A model generated the notes under the pieces. The model saw only the letters and a program-made list of their open reading frames with translations, had not been told where the DNA came from and did not search any database. DNA of 64,000 bases, taken from Roseiarcus sp963717215. GTDB taxonomy: Bacteria; Pseudomonadota; Alphaproteobacteria; Rhizobiales; Beijerinckiaceae. The position numbers and the translations under genes were made by a program. The DNA lies in the NCBI GenBank assembly GCA_963717215.1, contig CAVQVS010000006.1, forward strand, positions 248,001 to 312,000, given 5' to 3'. The stretch's first letter is position 1. Each line of letters opens with the position of its first letter. Of the stretch, positions 56,400 through 64,000 are shown piece by piece.

Positions 56400-56822
56400 A
56401 TGGCCGTCCAGCGCACCTTCTCGATCCTCAAGCCCGACGTCACCCGCCGCAACCTGACGGGCGCCGTCAATCAGCGGATCGAGGCTGCCGGACTCCGCAT
56501 CGTGGCGCAGAAGCGAGTGCATATGACGCGCGCACAGGCGGAGACGTTCTATGGCGTGCATCGCGAGCGCCCGTTCTTCGGTGAACTGGTCGAAATGATG
56601 ACCGCGGCGCCCGTCGTCGTGCAGGTGCTCGAAGGCGAGAACGCGATCCAGCGCTATCGCGACGTGATGGGCGCGACCAATCCCGAGAAAGCGGCAGCAG
56701 GGACGATCCGCAAGGACTTCGCGCTGTCGATGGGCGAGAACTCCGCTCATGGCTCGGACGCGCCGGAGACGGCGGCGCAAGAGATCGCGCAGTTTTTCTC
56801 CGGCAACGAGATCGTCGGATAG
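56400..56822 (+). CDS. ndk: Nucleoside diphosphate kinase
   Basis: A 140-residue NDK of standard length. RTFSILKPDVTRRNLTG at the start, HRERPFFGELVEMM, VLEGENAIQRYRDVMGATNP and the active-site GENSAHGSDAPETAAQE with the phospho-His at residue 117 are all intact. It transfers the gamma phosphate between nucleoside triphosphates and diphosphates. Confidence 0.98.
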   Translation: MAVQRTFSILKPDVTRRNLTGAVNQRIEAAGLRIVAQKRVHMTRAQAETFYGVHRERPFFGELVEMMTAAPVVVQVLEGENAIQRYRDVMGATNPEKAAAGTIRKDFALSMGENSAHGSDAPETAAQEIAQFFSGNEIVG

Positions 56823-57005
56823 TCGAAAAACCTGAAACAGCTCGTCGTTCCATCTTGCACGCAAGAGTGAAGAACGATTTTCGTCAGCTCGCGCCAACTC
56901 AAGTTGACTGTGGACGCCGATCTGATCCACGTTGGAAAGGCGAGCTGCTCTCGTCACCTGCGCAAGATAGGCAGAGAGCAGCCCTTCATTTCGAGGAGAC
57001 GCGCC

Positions 57006-57269
57006 ATGCACGATGCTGAAGTCGGTTGGATCGCGGCCATCATCATCGGAGGAATTGCCGGCTGGCTAGCCGAGCAATTCATGAAGAGCGATATGGGCTT
57101 ACTGATGAATATCGTGCTCGGCATCGTCGGCGCGGCGATCGCCAGCGCCATTCTCAGCATTTTTGGCATCGCGCTCGGCGGATGGATCGGCTACCTGATC
57201 CTTGGCTTTATCGGCGCCTGTTTGTTGATCTGGATCGTCCGCACGGTTCGCGGCGGCCGCACAGTCTGA
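57006..57269 (+). CDS. GlsB/YeaQ/YmgE-family small membrane protein
   Basis: An 87-residue protein with three hydrophobic helices and the family pattern WIAAIIIGGIAGWLAEQFMK, then GLLMNIVLGIVGAAIASAIL and LGGWIGYLILGFIGACLLIW. GAGGAG precedes ATG 57006 at good spacing. These transglycosylase-associated proteins are often stress-induced; their function is not established. Confidence 0.92.
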   Translation: MHDAEVGWIAAIIIGGIAGWLAEQFMKSDMGLLMNIVLGIVGAAIASAILSIFGIALGGWIGYLILGFIGACLLIWIVRTVRGGRTV

Positions 57270-57307
57270 GGACTGCGCGTCGCTCTGATCCAATCGTGGA
57301 AGGCGTC

Positions 57308-57634
57308 CTACTTCACGCTCGAGAATGACGTCGGCTGCAGGATCGCGTTCGAGAAGTGCGTGAGAATGGCCCCGTCCTTTTCGCTGTCTGCTCGCGCCGC
57401 GATCCACTCGGGGTCGCTCTGAAACGCGGCCCACTTCTTCTCACGCTCGGCAAGCGATTCCCAGGCGAGCAGGTAGGTGAGCTCGTGGTTCGACCCACCG
57501 ATTATCGTCGTCCAGAAGCCGGCCTGCCGAATGCCGTGCTTCTCCCACATCCGCAGCGTATGGTTTTCGAAGCGCTTCAACAAGGCGGGCATTCGATTGG
57601 GCAGGCAGTGATAAATCCGGAGTTCGTAAATCAT
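57308..57634 (-). CDS. NIPSNAP-family protein
   Basis: A 108-residue dimeric alpha-beta barrel protein: MIYELRIYHCLPNRMPALLK, MWEKHGIRQAGFWTTIIGGS, LTYLLAWESLAEREKKWAAF and DPEWIAARADSEKDG are all typical. A G-rich ribosome site lies before ATG 57634. Molecular function of bacterial NIPSNAP proteins is poorly known. Confidence 0.92.
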   Translation of the reverse strand: MIYELRIYHCLPNRMPALLKRFENHTLRMWEKHGIRQAGFWTTIIGGSNHELTYLLAWESLAEREKKWAAFQSDPEWIAARADSEKDGAILTHFSNAILQPTSFSSVK

Positions 57635-57780
57635 TCGAAGTCCCCCCTTTTGTCGCGGGCTGAAGCGGTTGAGCATTTCACGACGGCGCCCGACCGCCGC
57701 GCGCTCACCATCGCATGCCGCGCGGCCCATCGACAATCCGCGGAGCGGGCTCTTCAGCCGCCCTGAGCTTCACAAGCGAG

Positions 57781-58035
57781 TTACAGGGGCGGCTTGCGCC
57801 GCTGCGCCGACGCGGCGCGGCGCGTTCTCTTCGCTGGCTTCGACGCGGCAGACAACAGCGGACCAAGCGTCCGCCCGAGGCCATTATACTCGAGCCGCCA
57901 GCGGTCGTATTCCGCTTCGCGCATCCCGACCGAGCGTAAAGCTTCCGCCACGGCCAAGCCGTCCGCGGTCAGCGCCTCGATCATCTGAAGCCTCTGGACG
58001 ATCTCCCTCGGGCTGAACTTCGACCGCATTGTCAT
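57781..58035 (-). CDS. Small helix-turn-helix protein resembling IS3 OrfA
   Basis: From ATG 58035 the 84 residues contain KFSPREIVQRLQMIEALTAD and LAVAEALRSVGMREAEYDRW followed by RLEYNGLG, the helix-turn-helix layout of IS3-type transposase OrfA. The usual leucine-zipper part is missing; instead there is a basic tail (KPAKRTRRAASAQRRKPP). No OrfB, DDE domain or terminal repeats are nearby. It may be a domesticated or truncated transposase piece, or a small DNA-binding protein. ATG 58029 is an alternative start. Confidence 0.55.
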   Translation of the reverse strand: MTMRSKFSPREIVQRLQMIEALTADGLAVAEALRSVGMREAEYDRWRLEYNGLGRTLGPLLSAASKPAKRTRRAASAQRRKPPL

Positions 58036-58340
58036 CACGCCACCCCGAACAGCGCTCCACGCCGCAAGCGAGCAACCGCCAGTCGCGGTCAAGGACGGAA
58101 CAATGCGCTCTGTCGAGTATCCGGAAATTGGCCGGCGGGTTAATCTTACGACATCCAATTCGAGACCGCGTGATCCGGGCAGCACGGCGAATGCAGCGCT
58201 CGCGTCGATGAACAAGATTTAACTTCCGGGCCAGCGCGACGTTAGGCGAAGCGTGCTTACCCTCGCGCGAGGCGTGAGTACGCCGCGGAGGTTATGCGTG
58301 CTGGCGTAGTTGCGCTTCTACTCACAAGTGGAGAAGCCCC
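58036..58340. other. Intergenic stretch upstream of the DUF1344 gene
   Basis: About 305 bases between divergent genes, with no recognisable coding region. A GGAG ribosome site for the next gene lies at its right end. I see no convincing promoter boxes. Confidence 0.35.
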
Positions 58341-58595
58341 ATGCGAATGTTGGTAGGAGCCGTCTTGGCGACGGCATTATTCGGCTCGGCGTCCATCGCT
58401 TACGCGGCCGACGCCACTGCCAAGATCAAGAGCCTGGACATGACCAAGGATATGATCACCCTGGACAATGGCTCGAGTTACATGGCGCCCAAGAGCGTCA
58501 AGCTTTCCGACTTCAAGGTCGGCGAGAGGGTTACGGTGAGCTACACCAAGACCGGCGACAAGATGGACGCAACGTCGATCAAGCCTGCGACCTAA
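58341..58595 (+). CDS. DUF1344 exported small protein
   Basis: An 84-residue protein with a signal peptide (MLVGAVLATALFGSASIAYA, cleavage after AYA) and a short beta domain: ATAKIKSLDMTKDMITLDNG, SYMAPKSVKLSDFKVGERVT, VSYTKTGDKMDATSI. This is the DUF1344 pattern, common in Rhizobiales. Function unknown; the fold is probably a small OB-like barrel. GGAG precedes ATG 58341 by eight bases. Confidence 0.88.
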   Translation: MRMLVGAVLATALFGSASIAYAADATAKIKSLDMTKDMITLDNGSSYMAPKSVKLSDFKVGERVTVSYTKTGDKMDATSIKPAT

Positions 58596-58702
58596 CGACC
58601 GCCCTTCTATTGGCGTGTTTGCCCACGAGCCGCCGGTTTAGCGACTGGCGGCTCGACGAGACGACGCTTAGGTTTTGGCCGCGACCAATCTGACGAAACC
58701 CA

Positions 58703-59431
58703 ATGAATGACTGCGCCTTACGCCGAAACGAGTCCGGCCGTTCGCTGTCGGAGCATCGGATGAGAGCGGCGCTGGATCTGATGCGCCGAATTCCCCATCC
58801 GGCCCCACAGCGGATCGCCGACGTGTACAGCGGGCGCGGTTCGATGAGGGCGCTGCTGGCTCGCCGATTTCCGCACGCCGAGATCGAAACGTTCGACCTT
58901 GAAAGCGAAGGCAGCCATGACTTGAGCGCAGGACGCAAATTCGACCTGATCTGTTCCAACGGCTCGTTGGAAATGGTCCCATCGCTGCGGCAGCTGTTGC
59001 CGATGCTGGTCGGCACGCTCTCGGCGGGTGGTTGCCTCGCGGTTGAATTCCCAAACGATCTGTACGAACCGAATCGCGCGTTGATGCGAATGATCGCTGC
59101 CGACGGACCGTGGACGAAGACGCTTCTCCCGATCGCCAAGACGCGGCCGTTCAACGAAACGATGGAAGGCCTCTATGCCCTCCTTATTCCAATCTGCACC
59201 GCCGTCGATATCTGGGAAGCGACTTACCTTCACGCCATGGCGAGCATTACGGCGATCGTCGAATGGATGGAGACCTCAAGTCTCGCGCCTTTCCTTGCGG
59301 CGTTGAATGAAGCCGATTGTCGCGAGTTTCTCGATCGTTATGCCGCCGAGTTGCATGGAGCCTATCCGGCTCTGCCGGATGGAGGCGTTCTGTTGCGCTC
59401 GCGACGACTGTTCGTATTGGCGCAGCCATAG
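58703..59431 (+). CDS. Trans-aconitate methyltransferase-like protein with altered AdoMet motif
   Basis: A 242-residue class I methyltransferase fold close to Tam. Motif I, normally DxGCGPG, reads IADVYSGRGSMRALLARRFP. Motif II is IETFDLESE, motif IV FDLICSNGSLEMVP, and the C-terminal half (IPICTAVDIWEATYLHAMAS, FLDRYAAELHGAYPALPDGG) follows the Tam pattern. The changed motif I raises doubt about AdoMet binding. The last codons and stop lie in a 24-bp tandem duplication (59420-59469). Alone on its strand between DUF1344 and a ParA-like gene. Confidence 0.75.
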   Translation: MNDCALRRNESGRSLSEHRMRAALDLMRRIPHPAPQRIADVYSGRGSMRALLARRFPHAEIETFDLESEGSHDLSAGRKFDLICSNGSLEMVPSLRQLLPMLVGTLSAGGCLAVEFPNDLYEPNRALMRMIAADGPWTKTLLPIAKTRPFNETMEGLYALLIPICTAVDIWEATYLHAMASITAIVEWMETSSLAPFLAALNEADCREFLDRYAAELHGAYPALPDGGVLLRSRRLFVLAQP

Positions 59432-59469
59432 CGGAGCCGCGAGCGGCGCAGCCATAGCGGAGCCGCGAG
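59420..59469. repeat. 24-bp tandem duplication at the 3' end of the methyltransferase gene
   Basis: Bases 59420-59443 and 59446-59469 are identical 24-mers (GCGCAGCC...GCCGCGAG) separated by two bases. The first copy contains the stop codon of the methyltransferase-like gene (TAG at 59429-59431), the second is non-coding. Confidence 0.85.
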
Positions 59470-59478
59470 GTCGGTTCA

Positions 59479-60135
59479 TCAGCGGGGCTTCGCCTTCATC
59501 GTGCGCGTCCAGAGCGCCTCCTCCATCCGTTCGGCGATCTCGCGCAGGTAAGGGTTGCGCGCCTCGCGGCCGGCGCGGCCGGAATCGAGATCGGCCTGGA
59601 AACCGTCGCGCTGGGGCCAATGTTCGCTGAGAAGCTCAAAGCCGGCGTCTTCGATCGCCTCCACCGCCTTCGAGAATTGCGTTTCCGAGCGGCCGACCTT
59701 TGACAGGACGATGACGAGGCGTCCCTCGGCGCCGCGCCGGGCGAGCTTGCGCGCGAGCGCAAGCGTCGGCCTCAGATCGTCGCCCGATACGCCAGTCGGC
59801 AGAAAGACGACGTCGCTATCCTCGGCGATCTCGGTCGACAGGTCGTCGGCGAGACCACGCGTGTCGGCGACAATGAAATCGGCGACGCCGTCCTCGCGGC
59901 GCAGCTTCTTCAGGCTCTTGAACGCACGCGTGTCGACCTCCGGCTCGAGGCCGGCGCGCATTCTGAGCGCGCCCCATTCGACACAGGTCAGTTGATCGAG
60001 ATCGAAATCCGCGAGCAGGGTCTTGCGCCCACGATGGATCGCGCCGACCGCCAGCAAGCGGGCCAGCGTGCTCTTGCCGACTCCCCCTTTCTGGCTGACG
60101 AATGCGGCGGTGGTCGGTGTTTTTGTTTTTGTCAT
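59479..60135 (-). CDS. ParA-family ATPase
   Basis: A 218-residue deviant Walker ATPase: AAFVSQKGGVGKSTLARLLA at the N-terminus (KGGVGKS with signature Lys), TLLADFDLDQLTCVEWGA, FIVADTRGLADDLSTEIAED (Walker B-like) and VVFLPTGVSGDDLRPTLALA. It resembles short ParA proteins of plasmids and chromosomal orphans. No ParB or partition site is next to it, so it is probably an orphan used for positioning some other cargo. ATG 60135 is chosen; the open frame runs to 60222. Confidence 0.88.
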   Translation of the reverse strand: MTKTKTPTTAAFVSQKGGVGKSTLARLLAVGAIHRGRKTLLADFDLDQLTCVEWGALRMRAGLEPEVDTRAFKSLKKLRREDGVADFIVADTRGLADDLSTEIAEDSDVVFLPTGVSGDDLRPTLALARKLARRGAEGRLVIVLSKVGRSETQFSKAVEAIEDAGFELLSEHWPQRDGFQADLDSGRAGREARNPYLREIAERMEEALWTRTMKAKPR

Positions 60136-60351
60136 CCCGGCGCCGTTTTGAACGCTTCCGCCTTCGATAAGAAGGCAGGTCGCAAGCGAGGTTAATGCTA
60201 TCCGGTGGCGGCGCGATGACAAGAGCAGGATGAAATATAAACGTGCGTCTTACGCTATCTCCTCCTGGCCATAGCGCGCTTTAAGCCTCATCTCGATATT
60301 ATGCTGTCCCTCAGCCAGTTGCGTCAAACCGCCACGGCCAGGCTTTGGCGC

Positions 60352-60720
60352 CTACCTGGATGGCTCGAAGTCCTCCATCTCATAAAGCGGGCGGATTTCG
60401 ATGACCGACGGGCCGAACATGGGATTGGGGCAGCGCTTCACCCACTCGATGGCCTCGTCGAGATCATGGACATTCCAGATCCAATAGCCGGCGACGAGGT
60501 CGTGGACATTGGGAAACGGGCCTTTTGTCACCGTCCGGTTCGGGCCGGAGAAGGCGACGCGCGCGCCCTTGGCGCTCGGCCTCAGGCCGGCCGCGTCAAC
60601 GAGAATCCCGGCGTCCTTGAGCTGCTGGTTGAACGCTCCCATTTGTTCGAGCAGCTCGGGCGGCGGCATCTTGCCATCCTCGCTGTCGTTCGTCGCCTTG
60701 ACGATCACCATCACGCGCAT
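60352..60720 (-). CDS. YciI family protein
   Basis: A 122-residue YciI/YCII-domain protein (PhnB-DGPF type): MRVMVIVKATNDSEDGKMPP, FNQQLKDAGILVDAAGLRPS, FSGPNRTVTKGPFPNVHDLV with GYWIWNVHDLDEAIEWVKRC. A GGAGG site precedes ATG 60720. Such proteins often sit with ECF sigma factor genes; none is seen here. It is the last gene of a minus-strand cluster with VOC proteins. Confidence 0.92.
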   Translation of the reverse strand: MRVMVIVKATNDSEDGKMPPPELLEQMGAFNQQLKDAGILVDAAGLRPSAKGARVAFSGPNRTVTKGPFPNVHDLVAGYWIWNVHDLDEAIEWVKRCPNPMFGPSVIEIRPLYEMEDFEPSR

Positions 60721-60785
60721 CGTTCCCTCCAACAAAATTTGGGGCCGCTAAACCGAACCTCTGGCGGGCGGACGCGCCGCACGCG

Positions 60786-61568
60786 CTATCGCTTTGGCGC
60801 GACAAGTGAGAACATGGCGCCTTGCGGATCGATGCCGTTGATGATCCAGCTTCCGCCCGGAACTTGCACGGGTCCGTGGATCACCTGACCACCTGCCGAC
60901 TTCACCCGCTCCTGCGCGGCGTCGATCGCATCGACCGTGATGTAATAGAGCCAGTGCGCGACAGGCTCCTGGTCCATCTTTTTCATCATGCCGCCGGCCA
61001 TCTGGCCGTTGATGTTGAAGATCTGGTACGTCCCCACGGGGCCCATATCCAGGGCCTCGCCCTTCGTCCAGCCGAACAGGCCTGAATAGAACGCGAAGGA
61101 CTTTTCGGGATCGCCGCCGTGCAACTCGTGCCAGCCGACGTAGCCAGGCTTCGTGGGGTCCGGCTTCGGCGCTTCACCCCCTTCGTTGCCTTTGAAGAGC
61201 AGGAACCCTGCGCCGCTCGGATCGCCGGCGACGGCGAAGGCGCCGACATTGGGAATCTCGGTCGGAGGCCGATGGATGGCGCCGCCGGCGGCTTTCACCT
61301 TGTCGGCAAATGTCTTGACGTCGTCGACCGCGATATAGCCCATCCACGCCGGGCGCACGCCCGCGGCTTCCGGAGGGATCGGCATCAAACCGCCGACCAT
61401 GGTGTCGCCGGTCTTGAGCAGCGTGTATGTCTGCGCATTCATCGTGTTGGGCTCGAGGCTCCAGCCGACGACTTTCGAGTAAAATTTTTCGGCGCCCGCA
61501 AGGTCGTTCGACATCTGATCATACCAGACGAATTTGCCGAGCATGTTCGATTGTGTCGCATTGGCCAT
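60786..61568 (-). CDS. VOC family (glyoxalase-like) two-domain protein
   Basis: A 260-residue protein with two vicinal-oxygen-chelate domains: GKFVWYDQMSNDLAGAEKFY in the first half and GYVGWHELHGGDPEKSFAFY in the second, with GPVQVPGGSWIINGIDPQGA near the C-terminus. The layout matches CFP-30/27-kDa antigen-like VOC proteins. AAGGAG lies at good distance before ATG 61568. Function unknown. It starts 12 bases after the end of the transglutaminase gene. Confidence 0.9.
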   Translation of the reverse strand: MANATQSNMLGKFVWYDQMSNDLAGAEKFYSKVVGWSLEPNTMNAQTYTLLKTGDTMVGGLMPIPPEAAGVRPAWMGYIAVDDVKTFADKVKAAGGAIHRPPTEIPNVGAFAVAGDPSGAGFLLFKGNEGGEAPKPDPTKPGYVGWHELHGGDPEKSFAFYSGLFGWTKGEALDMGPVGTYQIFNINGQMAGGMMKKMDQEPVAHWLYYITVDAIDAAQERVKSAGGQVIHGPVQVPGGSWIINGIDPQGAMFSLVAPKR

Positions 61569-61579
61569 GGTTTTCTCCT

Positions 61580-62552
61580 TCAAATCGGCGCGGACGCCTG
61601 CTTCAATTGATTGTCGTGGTGGTCACGCCGCGCCACAGAACGCGCGATTGTCGGCTTCGAATGTGTCGGGCGGTTGATCGTTTCGGGCCGTCGATTGAGC
61701 GCGTTGAAAACGGTAGGCGGCACGCGCAGGTCGTCACCTGCGTCGTAGCGCCGCCTGAACTCGGCGAATGTGCGGTCCGGATCGCGGGTAAGCGCGGCCA
61801 GCTCATCGAAAAACGCCAGGTCGAATTTGCTTTCGGGCCCCGGCTGCGCGCCCCAGACGTCCCAGGGAGCCATCTCCATTTTGTTCAGCGCCGCCATGTC
61901 GCGAACGAGGCCGCCGGCGACGAACCAGAGGCCGCGAAGGCCCGCGAAAGAGATGCCGAACTGCTGCTCGTCAGCTTCGCCGCTGCGGCCCCGACGCCAC
62001 GCCTCTGAGGCCGTTAGGAACTGACCTTCGAGGGAGATCGAGTGTGTCGAAGCCGATATTGAGGCGCCCACGCCAGACGTCATCGATCTGCGCGTCCGCC
62101 AGGCGCCAGCGGCGGTCTTGCGCATCCCAATATTCGCACACCCAATGGTCTTCGAAATTCGGAGGATTGAAATAGGCGGCGAACCCACAGCGCGACCGCG
62201 CCGGCACGCCTTTGGCGCGGAGCACGGTCACAAGCATGAGCGCAAACGAATTGCAGCGCTGAAGCACGCGACGCTCCGGCTTTCGCGCGATATGCAAAGG
62301 CTGGGCATCGAGTTCCAGGATGCGAGCAATACGTTCAGCGATCGGCCGCAAATGGATCTCGGCCAAGCAATTCTCCGGCGGCTCGAAGCCGTAGAAATCG
62401 CGCGCGACAACGTCATAAATGCCCAAGCCCTGAATGACGCGGCTCAAGGCGGCCACATCATTTGGAAGCGGGTCGATGAGCGCGCTCGCCTCGCCAGGAT
62501 CGGTCATCGGACCGTGGGAGGCGTAGAAAGCGAAGATGTCGCTGGCTTCCAT
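61580..62552 (-). pseudogene. Transglutaminase-like domain protein, single-base frameshift
   Basis: The first part contains VLQRCNSFALMLVTVLRAKG (Cys), ARSRCGFAAYFNPPNFEDHW (His in EDHWVCEYWD) and WRLADAQIDD (Asp): the Cys-His-Asp layout of bacterial transglutaminase-like domains. After DTLDLPR the frame shifts near 62025-62030; the next frame continues GQFLTASEAWRRGRSGEADE, GLRGLWFVAGGLVRDMAALN, KMEMAPWDVWG. Dropping one base gives LPRGQFLTASEAW and about 323 residues. The function is unknown. The end of the second part is less well conserved. Confidence 0.8.
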
Positions 62553-62631
62553 GCGGACCCTTTATCGCATCCGATGCTTCGTCTTCCGCAAGCCCACGCG
62601 GCCGCGGCCGAGGACCTGTTAGGGTTGGTCT

Positions 62632-63105
62632 CTACTGAGCGGCCTCTTCCATTTGCGCGATGTCGAGCTTCTTCATGCTCATGACCGCCTGCATGACGCG
62701 ATCTTTGCGCTCCGCGTCGCCGCCGCCAAGCAGATCGGGCAAGACCCGCGGCACGATTTGCCAGGACACGCCGAACTTGTCGGTGAGCCAGCCGCACTGG
62801 ACATGCTCGCCACCCTCGGCAAGCTTCTCCCACAGCGCGTCGATCTCCGCCTGGTCGTCGCAATTGACCATGAGCGAAATCGCAGGCGTGAACTTGTAAT
62901 GCGGGCCGCCGTTCAGCGCCATGAACCGTTGGCCAGCGATTTCGAAGACAATCGTCATCACCTCGCCCTTGTGCGCGGGCGCGAACTCGCCATAGCGCGC
63001 GGTCGACAGAATGCGGCTGTTGGGAAAGATCGAGAGATAGTGGTCGACCGCCTGTTCGGCGTTGAAATCGAACCAGAGACAGGGTGTGATTTTCTGCTCG
63101 GTCAT
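62632..63105 (-). CDS. PhnB-like VOC family protein
   Basis: A 157-residue protein of the PhnB/3-demethylubiquinone methyltransferase-like VOC group: KITPCLWFDFNAEQAVDHYL, SIFPNSRILSTARYGE, FMALNGGPHYKFTPAISLMV, GGEHVQCGWLTDKFGVSWQI and VMSMKKLDIAQMEEA at the end. No UbiG-like catalytic domain is present. A strong AAGGAGGAG site lies before ATG 63105. It is the first gene of the minus-strand cluster below a possible TetR operator. Confidence 0.92.
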   Translation of the reverse strand: MTEQKITPCLWFDFNAEQAVDHYLSIFPNSRILSTARYGEFAPAHKGEVMTIVFEIAGQRFMALNGGPHYKFTPAISLMVNCDDQAEIDALWEKLAEGGEHVQCGWLTDKFGVSWQIVPRVLPDLLGGGDAERKDRVMQAVMSMKKLDIAQMEEAAQ

Positions 63106-63577
63106 GGTCGTCTCCTCCTTTGGCAAGCATCAAGGCGACGGCTAAGAGGCCGTCGCTCGAAGACCCCCGCTGTTCCGCTGCCGATCACGCAAGCGTTGGT
63201 GGCGAGACCGCGGCCGAACGCGCCGTCATCGAACCGGGTGAGAGCCTCGCCGTTGCCGTCTGCGTTCCTGCGCCTCATACCGACCAGTTGGTATGATTGT
63301 CAAGGGGTCGAGGCCGCGTTGTCGAAAGGGAGGGCTCGCCGAAGCCAGCGGGAGTCTAGGCCAGAGCCCGCGGCATTCTGGCAGAATCGATTGGCCTCAG
63401 CGCGCCCGCCCGCTCTTGTGGGGGGAAGGGGTGGGGGTTGCGCGCCGCCAGTGAGATTATCGAATGCGCCATCGCTCGCTCGTCGCGCATGACGGGCCGC
63501 CCCCCTCCTCTGTCCTGCCCCGCACGGGGAGGAAATGCGGCGGGACAATCTGCGCGTAAAGTCGAGAGCAGTAGGCG
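63106..63577. other. Intergenic stretch with possible TetR operator
   Basis: No convincing gene lies in these 472 bases; the open frames are shadows rich in Arg and Pro. A palindrome at 63275-63294 stands 170 bases before the PhnB-like gene (see separate entry). Confidence 0.45.
63275..63294. promoter_or_regulatory. Possible TetR-type operator
   Basis: CATACC (63275-63280) and GGTATG (63289-63294) are perfect inverted arms around GACCAGTT. The whole resembles operators of the type ACCGACYNGTCGGT used by many TetR/AcrR repressors. A TetR-family gene is 280 bases away on the same strand as the VOC cluster, so the site may control that cluster, the regulator, or both. Confidence 0.5.
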
Positions 63578-64000
63578 CTAGACGCCTTCAGCGCCGCAGA
63601 TCGTCCCGACTGCATCGGCGACGATGGGCTCGATGGCTGCGCGCGAAATCCGGGCCCGCGCCCGGATCGACATCGTGTGCAGGGTCGCCGTCGCCACCCG
63701 CGCGAGGCGCCGGGGATCGGCGCTCGCCGGCAGTTCGCCCGCCGCACGGGCGTCGGCGAACAGGCGGGCGAATGCGCGATCGGTCCCGTCGATCGCGTCG
63801 GACACTAGCCCGTGAAGATCCGGATCGGCGATCGCCTCGGAGGCGGCGCTGAGCACCGTGAAACAGCCGCGCGGGCCCTCCGGCCCACTGAGGTAAAGAT
63901 CGAGCGCGGCGGTGAGAATGCGCGCGAGCTTCGTCCGCAAGGGCGCGCGCGCGGCAAACAGGGGCGCGAACAACTCGTTCACGCGCTTTCGATACTGGCC
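63578..64000 (-). CDS. TetR/AcrR family regulator, C-terminal part (cut by right edge)
   Basis: The frame is open to base 64000, so the N-terminal helix-turn-helix lies outside. The visible 140 residues (beginning GQYRKRVNELFAPLF) form the ligand-binding part: GPEGPRGCFTVLSAASEAIA, LHGLVSDAIDGTDRAFARLF and ELPASADPRRLARVATATLH. This is the C-terminal domain of the AcrR/TetR subgroup, with the GC(F/L) segment. A repressor of a nearby gene is likely; the palindrome at 63275-63294 is a possible target. Confidence 0.85.
   Translation of the reverse strand, partial: GQYRKRVNELFAPLFAARAPLRTKLARILTAALDLYLSGPEGPRGCFTVLSAASEAIADPDLHGLVSDAIDGTDRAFARLFADARAAGELPASADPRRLARVATATLHTMSIRARARISRAAIEPIVADAVGTICGAEGV

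Noticed and set aside
56285..56584. Open frame overlapping the start of ndk
   Set aside because: It covers the ndk N-terminus in another frame and has no features of its own.

Overview
This is about 64 kb of GC-rich chromosomal DNA from an alphaproteobacterium. Gene content and local order (petB-petC-mtnP next to a trmL-type gene; gpsA-EVE-acs; a Tim44/mltA/smr set; an alphaproteobacterial-type 6S RNA beside a 5-formyl-THF cyclo-ligase gene; DUF1344; REP-like repeats beginning CCTCATCCTGAGGAGC and CGTCATTGCGAGGAGCG) point to the Hyphomicrobiales/Rhizobiales, perhaps a Beijerinckiaceae- or Methylocystaceae-like organism. That placement is inferred from remembered gene content, not from a search.

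Layout. 1-1464: end of an acyl-CoA dehydrogenase and an enoyl-CoA hydratase. 1465-2148: non-coding, with a striking iteron/inverted-repeat block. 2149-8869: comM-type ATPase, hybrid histidine kinase, proB, ClC channel. 8896-15306: ppc (minus strand), orphan vsr, glk, a small exported protein, ubiA. 16039-18005: a possible Pho box and btaAB for phosphorus-free betaine lipids. 18019-21798: DUF445 protein, 6S RNA, cyclo-ligase, a YmdB-like phosphodiesterase, gph. 22016-39260: an almost complete type II secretion (T2SS) locus (D, O, Sel1 protein, N-M-L on the minus strand, E-F-G-H-I-J-K), flanked by exported proteins: a GlcG-like protein, two PEP-CTERM proteins and a multicopper oxidase. 39440-41850: decayed or accessory stretch (GFA-family remnant, conserved hypothetical, exported acylphosphatase, REP-like repeats). 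41848-49282: lipoprotein hydrolase, mepA, UPF0114 protein, mtnP, petC-petB without petA, trmL, a LuxR-type regulator. 49406-55525: acs, EVE protein, gpsA, Tim44-like protein, mltA, smr. 55914-59431: small proteins, ndk and a methyltransferase-like protein. 59479-64000: ParA-like ATPase, then a minus-strand cluster of VOC, transglutaminase-like and YciI proteins below a possible TetR operator, and a TetR regulator cut by the right edge.

The T2SS genes would build one machine: inner-membrane platform (E, F, L, M, with an N/C-like protein), pseudopilus (G-K, processed by O) and outer-membrane secretin (D). The neighbouring exported oxidase and GlcG-like protein are plausible cargo. btaA and btaB are translationally coupled and make the homoserine betaine lipid used under phosphate limitation.

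At least nine conserved genes are broken by one single-base indel each, often in a short homopolymer: echA, ymdB-like, gspD, gspF, the acylphosphatase, mepA, trmL, acs and the transglutaminase. Several belong to core metabolism and the flanking code is well preserved, so sequencing error is more likely than gene decay. These entries are typed as pseudogene but should be read as probably intact genes. I found no CRISPR array, rRNA, tRNA or intact insertion sequence, and no clearly novel system. The best leads are the iteron palindrome, the Pho box/btaAB pair, the missing petA, and the T2SS with its neighbouring exported proteins.
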